Shown: positions 1 to 8,379 of the stretch, piece after piece
How positions within the stretch are numbered: position 1 is the first letter of the stretch
Layout of the letters: each line of letters begins with the position of its first letter
Source of the DNA: Chryseobacterium sp. OV279
Lineage (GTDB): Bacteria; Bacteroidota; Bacteroidia; Flavobacteriales; Weeksellaceae
Assembly (NCBI RefSeq): GCF_900128945.1
Contig: NZ_FQUD01000001.1
Location: 972,838 to 1,036,837, forward strand
Length of the DNA stretch: 64,000 nt
Reading direction: 5' to 3'
The notes under the pieces: model-generated
The model's database searches: none
What the model was told of the DNA's origin: nothing
Seen by the model: the letters and a program-made list of their open reading frames with translations, nothing else
Made by a program: the position numbers and the translations under genes

Positions 1-56
1 AACACAAATGATGAAAAAAAATAAAAATTTATAGATAATACCGAAGTATTAATATC

Positions 57-1100
57 TTAGTTTGCGTAAACTGAATTTGAACCTATACCTGCAGTGAATG
101 ATCTGATGATAGTTCCTGAAGTAGAATACACTACAATTTTGCTGGCTTGGGTAAATCCATTGGAATCCGAAGTGAAAATTTTGTCATTGATCACACTGAA
201 TCCATACAGAGCAGAGAAATTATCTACACTGTTTGCTACGGTAAACAGAGGAGATGTAGGCGCTGTAGTAGCAGTCATATCCATGGCATACACATTTTTC
301 CCTGAAGAGAAATAAAATTTACCATTCGAAATTTCAAGGTTTGTTCCATTGGCAATACCTGTCAAAGTCGTAGTTTTTGTAATGTTACCTGTACTTGAGA
401 TCTGATAGATATAAGAATCTGTAGTTCCAGCGGCAATAGCATACACATTTTGATTGTTGGAAATAATTTTATTGATGTTTCCGTTCGGTAATGTGATCGT
501 AGACTGTATATCGTTGGTAGAAGTATTGATGTAAGTGATTTTATTTCCAAAACCGAATGAAGCATTCTGTACGAAAATATTATTTCCCGCTTCCACGATT
601 CTCTCAGCAGCATCCGTGAAAGTAATCTTTTTGATGAAAGAAAAGTCTGAAGCTTTATAAATACTTACAAATTTATCCCCTAGATATTTATCATTCGTTA
701 CATAGATGTTGTTGTTCGCAAAAGCCATGTAGCGGGGAACATTAAGTTCTGCTTTAATTTCACCTGCAGCTTTAAAATTAAAACGGTTTACGATTTGGAT
801 TCTGTTGGAGTTATTCAATAGCAGATAAGCGTTTTCACCTTTGAAAGCAATCATCTGTAAAACATCACCCAATTTAGCCCCACCATTATTAAGTGAGAAA
901 ATATTGTCCTGTTTAAGATTTAAGTCTGCACTTACAAAAGTTACGTCTCCTTCAGGTTTTCCGAAAGTACCTTCATTAGCGATTAAAAAACCATTGCCAT
1001 AGAATACTTCCTGCTCATCATTATTATCATTGCTACAAGACACGATGCCTAAAAGAAGCGTAAAAGCAAAAAGAAAATGTAGAAGTTTGTTCAGTTTCAT
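57..1100 (-). CDS. BtuG-like surface lipoprotein (YncE/DUF5074-type beta-propeller)
   Basis: 347 residues. A lipoprotein signal peptide ends in the lipobox I-V-S-C22. An Asn/Asp/Glu-rich stretch follows the Cys, as in Bacteroidota lipoproteins exported to the cell surface. The rest is repeated beta-strand segments typical of YncE/DUF5074 beta-propellers. The gene lies 12 bp downstream of the BtuB-like receptor, in one operon behind a cobalamin riboswitch. In Bacteroides, BtuG is a propeller lipoprotein that captures B12 at the surface and hands it to BtuB. Fold and operon position support the same role here; this is inference, since no residue-level B12 contacts can be checked. The operon may continue beyond the left window edge. 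Confidence 0.82.
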   Translation of the reverse strand: MKLNKLLHFLFAFTLLLGIVSCSNDNNDEQEVFYGNGFLIANEGTFGKPEGDVTFVSADLNLKQDNIFSLNNGGAKLGDVLQMIAFKGENAYLLLNNSNRIQIVNRFNFKAAGEIKAELNVPRYMAFANNNIYVTNDKYLGDKFVSIYKASDFSFIKKITFTDAAERIVEAGNNIFVQNASFGFGNKITYINTSTNDIQSTITLPNGNINKIISNNQNVYAIAAGTTDSYIYQISSTGNITKTTTLTGIANGTNLEISNGKFYFSSGKNVYAMDMTATTAPTSPLFTVANSVDNFSALYGFSVINDKIFTSDSNGFTQASKIVVYSTSGTIIRSFTAGIGSNSVYAN

Positions 1101-1112
1101 AATATTTTAAGT

Positions 1113-2954
1113 TTAAAAATTGATTGTTGCGTAAACACTGTAATTCCTCTTCGGCATCGGATAGAGAGATACCGTCTGATAAACCTCGTTGGTAAGATTG
1201 TTCACTTTAAATCCTACAGTGTATTTTTTGAAGACTGTTGCAGAGATTCCTGTATTTAAAGTAAAATAAGGATCAATAGCTGTGGATCTTTGTTCGTTGC
1301 TACTGGTATAGGTAAGACCGTTGAATAGCCCCTGAGCATACAGCTTAAGGAAAGAATATCCATACTCTATATTCCCGACAGCTTTGTGAGTCGGAACATA
1401 CATCATCTGCATCTGAGTCTCTTTATTAATAGATTTGGTGTAAGTATAGCCCGCATCCAGTTTCAAAGAATGTTTTCCAAACGTTTTGTTCCAGGTAATC
1501 TGTGATTCCAGACCATAAGATTGAACTCTGTACGTATTTACTGGTGCCCAATATCCAAAGGATGTCGGAAGCCAGCTAATGAGATTTTTGATGTCCATGT
1601 AGTAAGGACTTAATGTAATTTTAAAATCTCCCATACTGAACTCATGGTTCATATCAATATTGGTGGAAGTTTCTGGAAGTAAATCCAGATTCCCTCCCGG
1701 CTGCCAGTACAGATCATTAAATGACGGAAATCTAAAGTTTCTGGAAAAATTGATCCCGGCGTGATACCATGGTGTAGCATTCCATTTTCCTGAAAAAGAA
1801 TACAGAAGAGGAGAAGAAATATCTTCTACAAAATCTTTCTTAATTCCTGCTTCAAAACGAAGATCTTTAGTCGCGAAATATCTGATCAATCCAGCTAAAG
1901 AACCTACATTTCTGCTGATGCTTCCGATTCCGGATTTATAGCCTTCGCCTTTATTGACCTGAAATTCTCCGATAGCATTGATATTAATCTTTGGCGTGAT
2001 GAAATAATTGAAATCATTTTTAAAGATGTAATTCTTTCCCTCTGCGCCACTTGCTTTAGGCTGATTAATATCTGAAAAATACTGGAAATTATCTTCTGTG
2101 TAGGCTACTTTTAAGCTGTTAGACAGCGTGCTTTTTTGGACATCCCATGCAATCAGACTTCTCAGAGTTTGTGCATTATATTTTGTTCTATTTCCATTAT
2201 CCTCAAAAATAGGATAGTGCTGTGAAGCATCAAAGATCTGATTTTGCCACGAAATAGTCTGATGGTCAGCAATTTTATAAGAAACCCCAAAATTGACTGA
2301 AGTATTGTAATACCTTCCGTTGATATTATCAAACGGGGTTGTTCCTACAACAAATTCAGGGACTTTATAATCATTTTTACTCGTTAAATAACTTCCGGAA
2401 ACCTTTACACTTAACTTTTCATTGCTGAAAGAAGCCTGTGCAAAATTATTATAGGTATCAAAAGAAGCCACTTCCGAGAAAACAGAACCTTTAAAACCTC
2501 TATTAAAATCTAAAACATTGTTTAAATGAATACTTCCACCTATCGCTCCGCTTCCGTAAACAACACTTCCTCCGCCAGCTTTGACGTCGATCTGATCATA
2601 TCCGAACAGTGGAATATTATTGACATCTCCCTGTCCTAAAAAACTGGAATTGATGTTGATTCCGTTCCATACAAAAGCAGTCTGCTGTGCAGTGGTTCCA
2701 CGAAAAGATGGCGAAGAAACAGCACCACGTCCGTTTTCTTTAATATAAATAGAAGATTGATAACGTAAAAGTTCAGAAAGATTGGTTGAGTTTTTCTCGA
2801 TGTCTTTTTGAGTAATGGTACGAACCGGATGAAACAGTTTCACCTTGCTCATCTGGCTGTCGAAAATATAAATAGTGTCAAGGGCCTTCTCCTGTCCGAA
2901 AAGAAAGCTGCCGTAAGACGAACAAAGAAGTAATAAAGATCTTTTTATATCCAT
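1113..2954 (-). CDS. btuB: TonB-dependent cobalamin receptor, BtuB-like
   Basis: 613 residues. An N-terminal signal peptide is followed by a plug domain (about residues 45-150, with a short beta-strand ligand-gating segment and a G-rich GGGSVVYGSGAIGGSI motif) and a 22-strand-type barrel ending in aromatic N-F. The length matches the BtuB/FepA class rather than SusC. It would import vitamin B12 across the outer membrane using TonB energy. The assignment to B12 rests mainly on the cobalamin riboswitch directly upstream and the BtuG-like lipoprotein downstream. It is repressed when cobalamin is plentiful. Confidence 0.9.
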   Translation of the reverse strand: MDIKRSLLLLCSSYGSFLFGQEKALDTIYIFDSQMSKVKLFHPVRTITQKDIEKNSTNLSELLRYQSSIYIKENGRGAVSSPSFRGTTAQQTAFVWNGININSSFLGQGDVNNIPLFGYDQIDVKAGGGSVVYGSGAIGGSIHLNNVLDFNRGFKGSVFSEVASFDTYNNFAQASFSNEKLSVKVSGSYLTSKNDYKVPEFVVGTTPFDNINGRYYNTSVNFGVSYKIADHQTISWQNQIFDASQHYPIFEDNGNRTKYNAQTLRSLIAWDVQKSTLSNSLKVAYTEDNFQYFSDINQPKASGAEGKNYIFKNDFNYFITPKININAIGEFQVNKGEGYKSGIGSISRNVGSLAGLIRYFATKDLRFEAGIKKDFVEDISSPLLYSFSGKWNATPWYHAGINFSRNFRFPSFNDLYWQPGGNLDLLPETSTNIDMNHEFSMGDFKITLSPYYMDIKNLISWLPTSFGYWAPVNTYRVQSYGLESQITWNKTFGKHSLKLDAGYTYTKSINKETQMQMMYVPTHKAVGNIEYGYSFLKLYAQGLFNGLTYTSSNEQRSTAIDPYFTLNTGISATVFKKYTVGFKVNNLTNEVYQTVSLYPMPKRNYSVYATINF

Positions 2955-2997
2955 ACTATTTTACTTTTCCTCCGAAAGTAATGTGTTTTTTAGTTAG

Positions 2998-3148
2998 TAT
3001 TTTGGCAGGTCTCCTGACTTTCGCTTTCTGCACCTTCCCGTATGAACAGTGGTTTTTTGCAGAAACTCTTATTGCGATTTACAGTTGCGGGGACAGCTTG
3101 GGCGTTTCACCCAATTCCCTATTATTTCCAATACGCTGGAAACCAAAA
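2998..3148 (-). promoter_or_regulatory. Cobalamin (B12) riboswitch
   Basis: Read on the minus strand, the leader contains in order a GGTGAAA..CC element, GCTGTCCCCGCAACTGTAA, ACCACTG, GGGAAGG and the terminal AGTCAGGAGACCTGCC, which are the conserved blocks of the cobalamin aptamer. The element ends about 45 bases before the btuB start, so control by sequestering the start region or by attenuation is plausible. B12 binding should lower expression of the receptor and the lipoprotein. Confidence 0.95.
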
Positions 3149-3154
3149 TTTTTG

Positions 3155-3185
3155 CAAAGATAACCTTTTAAATCTATTGCACAAA
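3155..3185 (-). promoter_or_regulatory. Promoter of the btuB operon
   Basis: On the minus strand TTTG (3182-3185) is followed after exactly 19 bases by TATCTTTG (3155-3162). This matches the Bacteroidota primary sigma consensus of TTTG at -33 and TAnnTTTG at -7. Transcription would begin near 3150, right at the first base-paired element of the riboswitch. Confidence 0.75.
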
Positions 3186-3196
3186 AAGGCAGAAAA

Positions 3197-3518
3197 GTGA
3201 ATGTTGAATGGTGAATTTTGCTTCGTAAAGAAATTTTTTAAATATATAAATGATCACTAATGAACACAGTGCTGCGAAATTGAAAAAAAACTAAAAGTGA
3301 ATAGTGAATGGTGAATGGTCAATTTTGCTTCGCAAGTGAATCGTCAATGATAGCCATAACTATACAGCATTAAAATTCACGATTGATTTGCGCAGCAAAA
3401 TTCACCATTGACCTCAGGTTTCAAAAGAAATACCAGAATGTAAAAAGTAAATCATGGTTGGTAAGGACACAGCATTAAAATTCACGATTGACTTGCGCAG
3501 CAAAATTCACCATTGACA
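3197..3518. repeat. Palindromic intergenic repeat array (GCTTCGCAA family)
   Basis: This stretch between btuB and cdd has no gene. It holds several copies, in both orientations, of a unit built from GTGAAT and GTCAAT words around the core AATTTTGCTTCGCAAGT, for example about 3297-3350 facing 3370-3412 and again 3475-3518. The facing copies could fold into long imperfect hairpins. Related arrays occur at 38541-38945 and 63800-64000. Confidence 0.8.
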
Positions 3519-3589
3519 AAAATCCAGGCTTTCATATTCAAAATCTAGATTCTTGTCTCTTGGTTCTTGGTTCTTGACTCTTGATTCCT

Positions 3590-4072
3590 CTACAAAAACG
3601 TAGAATCAAAATAAAACGGCAGCAGATCCTTGATGGAATGCACTTTCACCACTTCATCATTCATGCTTGAAAAATAAAGATCGATGTCTTCATTCTGCTT
3701 GGTTTCGTATTCTATTAAGCTTTGTCGGCAGGCTCCGCAAGGTGGAATCGGTGGGTTTTTCTCATGAAATTCCTTTGGACCGCCTACCACGAAGATCTTC
3801 TTCACTTTCATATCCGGAAAGTTGGCGGCTACCCAGAAAAGAGTCGTTCTTTCTGCGCACAATCCTGATGGATAGGCTGCATTCTCTTGATTATTTCCGG
3901 AGTAAATCTCACCGTTTTCAAGTAAAACGGCACATCCTACCAGGAAGTTGGAATAAGGCGCATAGGCATTTTCACGGGCCTGGATTGCTCTTTTAAAAAG
4001 AGTTTTTTCTATATCGTTCAGTTCACTGCTATTTTTAAAGTGCTCGTAACTGATCTGTATGTCTTTTTTCAT
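3590..4072 (-). CDS. cdd: Cytidine deaminase
   Basis: 160 residues, cytosolic. Hydrolyses cytidine and deoxycytidine to uridine and deoxyuridine for pyrimidine salvage. The zinc site is complete: C72-A-E74 supplies the first Cys ligand and the catalytic Glu, and P-C112-G-A-C115-R-Q supplies the other two Cys ligands. The three-Cys arrangement and the length fit the homotetrameric class. The gene stands alone between a repeat-rich region and the divergent OYE gene. Confidence 0.95.
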   Translation of the reverse strand: MKKDIQISYEHFKNSSELNDIEKTLFKRAIQARENAYAPYSNFLVGCAVLLENGEIYSGNNQENAAYPSGLCAERTTLFWVAANFPDMKVKKIFVVGGPKEFHEKNPPIPPCGACRQSLIEYETKQNEDIDLYFSSMNDEVVKVHSIKDLLPFYFDSTFL

Positions 4073-4172
4073 ATATTAGTCAGGCTAAAAAGGGGGGCTA
4101 AATTTACTTCTTTTTCATCAGGTGGACAATGTTTTTTTTATCCATCATTAAATTGAAATTCAAAAAAATCAA

Positions 4173-5225
4173 ATGCTATATACACCAATACAATTCAGAA
4201 ATATAGAGCTAAAAAACAGATGGGTAATGTCTCCCATGTGTATGTACTCATGTGAAAATGGCCTGGCTAATGATTTCCATTTTGTGCATTATGGAAGCAG
4301 ATCTCAGGGCGGAACAGGATTAATTATGGTTGAGGCCACCGGAGTAGAACCGCGCGGAAGAATTACCAATCACTGTATGGGAATCTGGAATGATCAGCAG
4401 GCAGCAGAACTCGGAAAAATCGTTGATTTTGTTCACACAAGGTCAGAAAGTAAGATAGGAATACAGCTTGCTCATGCCGGAAGAAAAGGTTCCACCTGGA
4501 ACAATCTGCAGATCCCGCTTGAGGAAGGTTGGGAGACCATTGCACCGAGTGCTATTCCATATCACCCTTCCGAAAGAATTCCACACGTTCTTACCGTTGA
4601 AGAAATTAAAGAGCAGATTGCAAATTTTAAAGAAGCAGCCAAAAGAGCCGTAAAAGCAGGCTTTGATCTTATAGAAATTCATGGAGCTCACGGGTATCTG
4701 GTTCATCAGTTTTTATCACCGCTTTCCAACATCCGGACAGATGAATATGGAGGAAGTTTTGAAAACAGGATCCGTTTTCTTTTGGAAATTGTAGACGCTG
4801 TGAATGAAGAACTGAATGATAATGTCGCTCTTTTTGTAAGGATTTCCGGCACCGAATATGCTGACAACGGATGGAATATTAATGATAGTGTTGAACTGGC
4901 TAAGATTTTAAAAGAACATTCCGTAGATCTTGTAGATGTTTCAAGCGGAGGAAATATTCACGGAGCCAAAATACCTGTTTTTAATGGCTATCAGGTTCCT
5001 TTTTCATCTCAGGTAAGAAACGAAGCCGGTGTAAAAACCGGAGCCGTAGGATTGATCACCCAAGTGCAGCAAGCTGAAGAAATTCTTGAGAAAGGAGAGG
5101 CAGACTTGATTTTTATAGCCAGAGAGATTCTGAGAAACCCTTATATTGCTGTGCAGGGATCATTTGAGATGAAAGAAGACTGCTTCTTCCCACATCAGTA
5201 TACCAGAGCAAAAATTTCATCATAG
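4173..5225 (+). CDS. namA: NADH:flavin oxidoreductase, Old Yellow Enzyme (NamA/YqjM type)
   Basis: 350 residues, a cytosolic FMN-dependent ene-reductase with a TIM barrel. Features typical of the YqjM class are the N-terminal PIQFRNIELKNRWVMSPMCMYS segment with the Cys near residue 25, the HYGSRSQGGTGLI strand, HAGRKG, and HGAHGYLVHQFLSP with the substrate-binding His pair. The C-terminal IFIAREILRNPY segment contributes to the FMN phosphate site. It would reduce activated C=C bonds using NADPH; the natural substrate is not evident. The DUF2752 gene follows after only 8 bp, so the two are probably co-transcribed. Confidence 0.92.
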   Translation: MLYTPIQFRNIELKNRWVMSPMCMYSCENGLANDFHFVHYGSRSQGGTGLIMVEATGVEPRGRITNHCMGIWNDQQAAELGKIVDFVHTRSESKIGIQLAHAGRKGSTWNNLQIPLEEGWETIAPSAIPYHPSERIPHVLTVEEIKEQIANFKEAAKRAVKAGFDLIEIHGAHGYLVHQFLSPLSNIRTDEYGGSFENRIRFLLEIVDAVNEELNDNVALFVRISGTEYADNGWNINDSVELAKILKEHSVDLVDVSSGGNIHGAKIPVFNGYQVPFSSQVRNEAGVKTGAVGLITQVQQAEEILEKGEADLIFIAREILRNPYIAVQGSFEMKEDCFFPHQYTRAKISS

Positions 5226-5233
5226 CATTCCGG

Positions 5234-5527
5234 ATGGATATTGAAGACTTTATGCTAACCTGTCCCAGCAAGAAATTTCTGGGAATAGAATGTCTGGGAT
5301 GCGGTGCCCAGAGAGCTATTGTGCTTGTATTTGAAGGCAAGTTTTCAGAAGCTTTTCATCTGTATCCGGCCGTTTATACATTACTCTTGTTTCTGTTTAC
5401 ATTAGGCCTGAGTTTTGCAGATAAAAAAAGGAAGTACGGAAATATTCTGATGATCATGGTGGGTGTCAATCTTGTTATTATGATCGTATCGTACTATTAC
5501 AAACATTTTTATCTGCATGCCCACTGA
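5234..5527 (+). CDS. DUF2752 small membrane protein
   Basis: 97 residues. The N-terminus carries the DUF2752 signature C-P-S..G-x-E-C20-L-G-C-G-A-Q, followed by two hydrophobic segments (about residues 44-62 and 71-89). Family members are small inner-membrane proteins of unknown function with conserved Cys residues that could bind metal or redox partners. It starts 8 bp after the OYE gene and probably shares its transcript. Confidence 0.85.
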   Translation: MDIEDFMLTCPSKKFLGIECLGCGAQRAIVLVFEGKFSEAFHLYPAVYTLLLFLFTLGLSFADKKRKYGNILMIMVGVNLVIMIVSYYYKHFYLHAH

Positions 5528-5630
5528 TAAATGAAAGATCAAAATGGGACAATATTTTTTGATAGGCAATGAAGAGGTCTGAAAAAAAGTCGTAGAATTA
5601 CTACAAAATATAAATCTCTTCCCTAAAAAC

Positions 5631-5661
5631 TTTTTAAATTAGAGCATGAACTCTATCTTTG
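5631..5661 (+). promoter_or_regulatory. Promoter of hcp/tssD
   Basis: TTTT (5631-5634), 19 bases, then TATCTTTG (5654-5661), a perfect Bacteroidota -7 box with a one-base-off -33 box. It predicts a leader of about 45 nt before the start at 5713. Together with the terminator at 6143-6168, this gives hcp its own transcription unit. Confidence 0.6.
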
Positions 5662-5712
5662 TTAGACTAGTTTTATGAAAAGTATAATCGTAAATGATTA
5701 AAATATAAGAAT

Positions 5713-6117
5713 ATGGCAGGAAATTCAAGAGGAATCTTAAAATTCAATGGAGGTGAAGGACAAAAGTTGTTAAAGCTTAATTACAGCGTATCAAGATCTA
5801 CTGATGTTTCAGGACGTGTAGCGTCTGACCCGTCAAATGCTTTGATCAAAGTAACTGTAGAAGCAACTGAAAAATCTGATATTCTGGAAAGCTTACTGAA
5901 TGGGAAATACAAGCCTACAAACGGTGAAATTACATTCAATAAATCTCATGAAGAAGGAACATTGATTACCCTGAAATGGGAAAACGGATACGTCATTCAA
6001 CATGAAATGGATTTTGATGCCGTAGACAGCAATAGTATGCTGGTAAGCTTTGTCATAAGTGCAGAAACTATTTCTTACGGAAATTCACTTTACGAAGGAT
6101 TCTGGCCGTTAAGCTAG
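5713..6117 (+). CDS. tssD: T6SS tube protein TssD (Hcp), subtype iii
   Basis: 134 residues with no signal peptide. The sequence (MAGNSRGILKFNGGE start, a central repeated beta pattern, YEGFWPLS-like end) matches the Bacteroidota Hcp/TssD family, whose members stack into the T6SS inner tube and can carry effectors in the ring lumen. No sheath, baseplate or ClpV genes are in the window, so this is an orphan hcp linked to a vgrG. A terminator separates it from vgrG, which would allow much higher expression of this abundant tube subunit than of the spike and effectors. Confidence 0.92.
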   Translation: MAGNSRGILKFNGGEGQKLLKLNYSVSRSTDVSGRVASDPSNALIKVTVEATEKSDILESLLNGKYKPTNGEITFNKSHEEGTLITLKWENGYVIQHEMDFDAVDSNSMLVSFVISAETISYGNSLYEGFWPLS

Positions 6118-6141
6118 GTCCCGAGTAGTAAAAAATATAAA

Positions 6142-6170
6142 GAGACTGTCCCTCAAGACGGTCTTTTTTT
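6142..6170 (+). terminator. Rho-independent terminator after hcp
   Basis: AGACTGTC (6143-6150) pairs with GACGGTCT (6157-6164) around a six-base loop, followed by a T run. Confidence 0.85.
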
Positions 6171-6275
6171 ACCTGTTGTGAACGCTATTTTCTGGCCAGG
6201 AATCTTTGTTTATTTTCAAAAATTCCCGTTTGGATGAATAATATACACATTTTAACACAAATCACTTTATAAAAT

Positions 6276-8207
6276 ATGTCTACTACACCAGAACAACCAA
6301 AGGGTGCAGCTTTTCGCCCGGCACAGAATGCAGATGGGGTATCCGAGAATCATCATACCGGCATCAACCGTCTGGTAAAGCTTTCCTTAGTCATAGAAGG
6401 AAAAATTATCAAATTTTATAAGCATTTTAAACTGAAGCAGAGTACCCAGCGTCACCACGAATTTACGCTGACTCTGGCGCACGATACTTTGGGAGACCGC
6501 CAGACCCACTCACTGGAAGATGCCAATAAATTTCTAGGAAAACGTCTTACGGCAGTTATTTCCTATAAAGATATAGAGAACAGCCCGGAACGAACCTTTG
6601 TGGGAATCATCACCGGAGTGGCATTCAGCCAGGAAAAAATGAGTCTTGGAAACATTGTGCTTACCGGATGCAGTCCTACTATTCTGCTGGACGGAGCCGC
6701 CCATATTCAGAGTTTTGGAGGAAACCAGCCTGTCAATATGGGAATCATTGCCGAAGAAGTGATCAAACAGGGAATCGATAGGGGACGTTTTGATATCAGA
6801 ATCGATGCCAATAATTTTTCCCAGATCATCTACAGCAGCCAATACGACGAAACCCACTACAATTATCTGGCAAGAATGGCCGAAGCATATGGCGAACAGT
6901 TTTTTTATGATGGTGAAGTCCTGCATTTCGGGAAACTTCCGCCTCAGAACAAACCTATCACCCTGACCTACGGAAGCAGTGCGAACGATATCAAGGTTGA
7001 ACTGAAAGCAGTACACACCAAACCCCAATATTACGGATACAACAGCAACAAGCATGAAAAACTTACTTCAGGCTCTACACCGATCCAGCATGTAAGTGAT
7101 ATAGCAAAAACAGCTTACGATCACAATAACAGCATTTACAAAACTCCTGCGCTTCAGATAGCGCCTATCAAAGCATCCACTCATCTTGATGTGGAATATT
7201 CACAGAAAAGTGCTTCAGGAAGTGAGGCGGTCAATGTTTTCTCTATTTCAGGGAATACTACGGTTCCATTCCTTCATCCGGGATGTGTGGCCGATGTTCA
7301 GATGCGTAAACAGGATTCCAATGAGACATCTTATTTTACAAGAATTATGATCACGGAAGCTGAACATGAAATTGATACAATAGGTCATTACAAAGGAAGC
7401 TTTGCAGGAATAGCAGCAGATACAGGATTTCTTCCAAGACCGGAATACAAGATTCCTAAAGCTGAACCACAAACAGCCATCGTTATTTCCAATACGGATC
7501 CGGAAGGACAGGGAAGAATACAGGTGCAGTTTGACTGGCAGACCAGCGATACCACCCATTTTATCAGAATGATGAGCCCTGATGCGGGAGGAACAGATCA
7601 GATATCGCAGAACAGGGGTTATGTAGCCATTCCCGAAGTGGGAGATCAGGTGATGGTGAATTTTGTTCACAGCCATCCCGACAGACCTTTCGTTATGGGA
7701 GGAATGTTTCATGGAGGAATCGCTTTAGGAGGCGGGATTAATAATCACCTGAAATCTATCCAGACACGAAGCGGAATCAGAATTCTGATGAATGACGAAG
7801 AAGGTAGCGTAAAGATCATGGATCCCAGCGGAAATATCTATTTTATGGATGGTGCAGGCAATATCAGCATGAAAGCTCCTAAAAACTTTACACTGAATGC
7901 AGGAGATAATATCAATATCACCGCCGGAAAAGAAATTTCGATCAGTGCGGGAGAAGGCATCAACAGTTCAGCCAATAACAGCATTATTTCAACCGCCGGA
8001 AAAGATATCGTACAGACTGCTACAGGTGACATCCGTGAATCTTCGGATACGAGAACGGAGATGGTAGAAAAAGAATTCAAAAGACAGTCTGAGACGTCCA
8101 ATGAGATAGCCGGAGAAATATCTATGTTCAGCGAGCTTGAAAATATGACGATGCAGAGTGGCAAGATTGTAGAATTCAACAGTGCTGAAAAATCAAAACT
8201 TTTCTGA
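6276..8207 (+). CDS. vgrG: T6SS spike protein VgrG
   Basis: 643 residues. The N-terminal gp27-like part (residues about 25-390) is followed by a gp5/baseplate-V OB domain (about 398-480: PEGQGRIQVQFDW, G-Y-V-A-I-P-E-V-G-D-Q-V, HPDRPFVMGGMFHG). A C-terminal beta-helix spike rich in alternating short strands runs from about 500 to 620 (NINITAGKEISISAGEG). It forms the trimeric tip on the Hcp tube that delivers spike-bound effectors. There is no obvious catalytic extension, so effectors are probably separate: the downstream lipase and the PAAR-like/OmpA module. The next small gene starts one base after its stop. Confidence 0.95.
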   Translation: MSTTPEQPKGAAFRPAQNADGVSENHHTGINRLVKLSLVIEGKIIKFYKHFKLKQSTQRHHEFTLTLAHDTLGDRQTHSLEDANKFLGKRLTAVISYKDIENSPERTFVGIITGVAFSQEKMSLGNIVLTGCSPTILLDGAAHIQSFGGNQPVNMGIIAEEVIKQGIDRGRFDIRIDANNFSQIIYSSQYDETHYNYLARMAEAYGEQFFYDGEVLHFGKLPPQNKPITLTYGSSANDIKVELKAVHTKPQYYGYNSNKHEKLTSGSTPIQHVSDIAKTAYDHNNSIYKTPALQIAPIKASTHLDVEYSQKSASGSEAVNVFSISGNTTVPFLHPGCVADVQMRKQDSNETSYFTRIMITEAEHEIDTIGHYKGSFAGIAADTGFLPRPEYKIPKAEPQTAIVISNTDPEGQGRIQVQFDWQTSDTTHFIRMMSPDAGGTDQISQNRGYVAIPEVGDQVMVNFVHSHPDRPFVMGGMFHGGIALGGGINNHLKSIQTRSGIRILMNDEEGSVKIMDPSGNIYFMDGAGNISMKAPKNFTLNAGDNINITAGKEISISAGEGINSSANNSIISTAGKDIVQTATGDIRESSDTRTEMVEKEFKRQSETSNEIAGEISMFSELENMTMQSGKIVEFNSAEKSKLF

Positions 8208-8208
8208 T

Positions 8209-8379
8209 ATGGCGATCATCAAAACAGCTAAAAATATACAGATCAAGGTCAATGACACGTACCATCTGAATGTAGGCAAGAAGGTTGAAAAAATTGCGCA
8301 GAAGATCAATGTGGAAGCACAGAAGAACAACCTTGTTTTGGCAAGCAATAAGAAAATAATGTCTCATGGGAACAAGTAA
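8209..8379 (+). CDS. Small VgrG-tail-like protein, unknown function
   Basis: 56 residues, starting at the ATG one base after the vgrG stop. A longer upstream reading exists, but it would overlap vgrG. The sequence is lysine- and asparagine-rich with alternating short strand-like words (KNIQIKVNDTYHL, KINVEAQKNNLVLASNKKI) resembling the VgrG C-terminal beta-helix. I infer a detached spike extension or tip adaptor; I know of no named family. It overlaps the following lipoprotein gene by 14 bp, so translation of the three genes is probably coupled. Confidence 0.65.
   Translation: MAIIKTAKNIQIKVNDTYHLNVGKKVEKIAQKINVEAQKNNLVLASNKKIMSHGNK

Noticed and set aside
2981..3163. Plus-strand reading frame of 60 codons
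   Set aside because: It is the antisense of the cobalamin riboswitch; every conserved aptamer block lies within it on the other strand.
6534..7055. 173-codon minus-strand frame under vgrG
   Set aside because: Antisense of conserved VgrG coding sequence; no recognisable protein.
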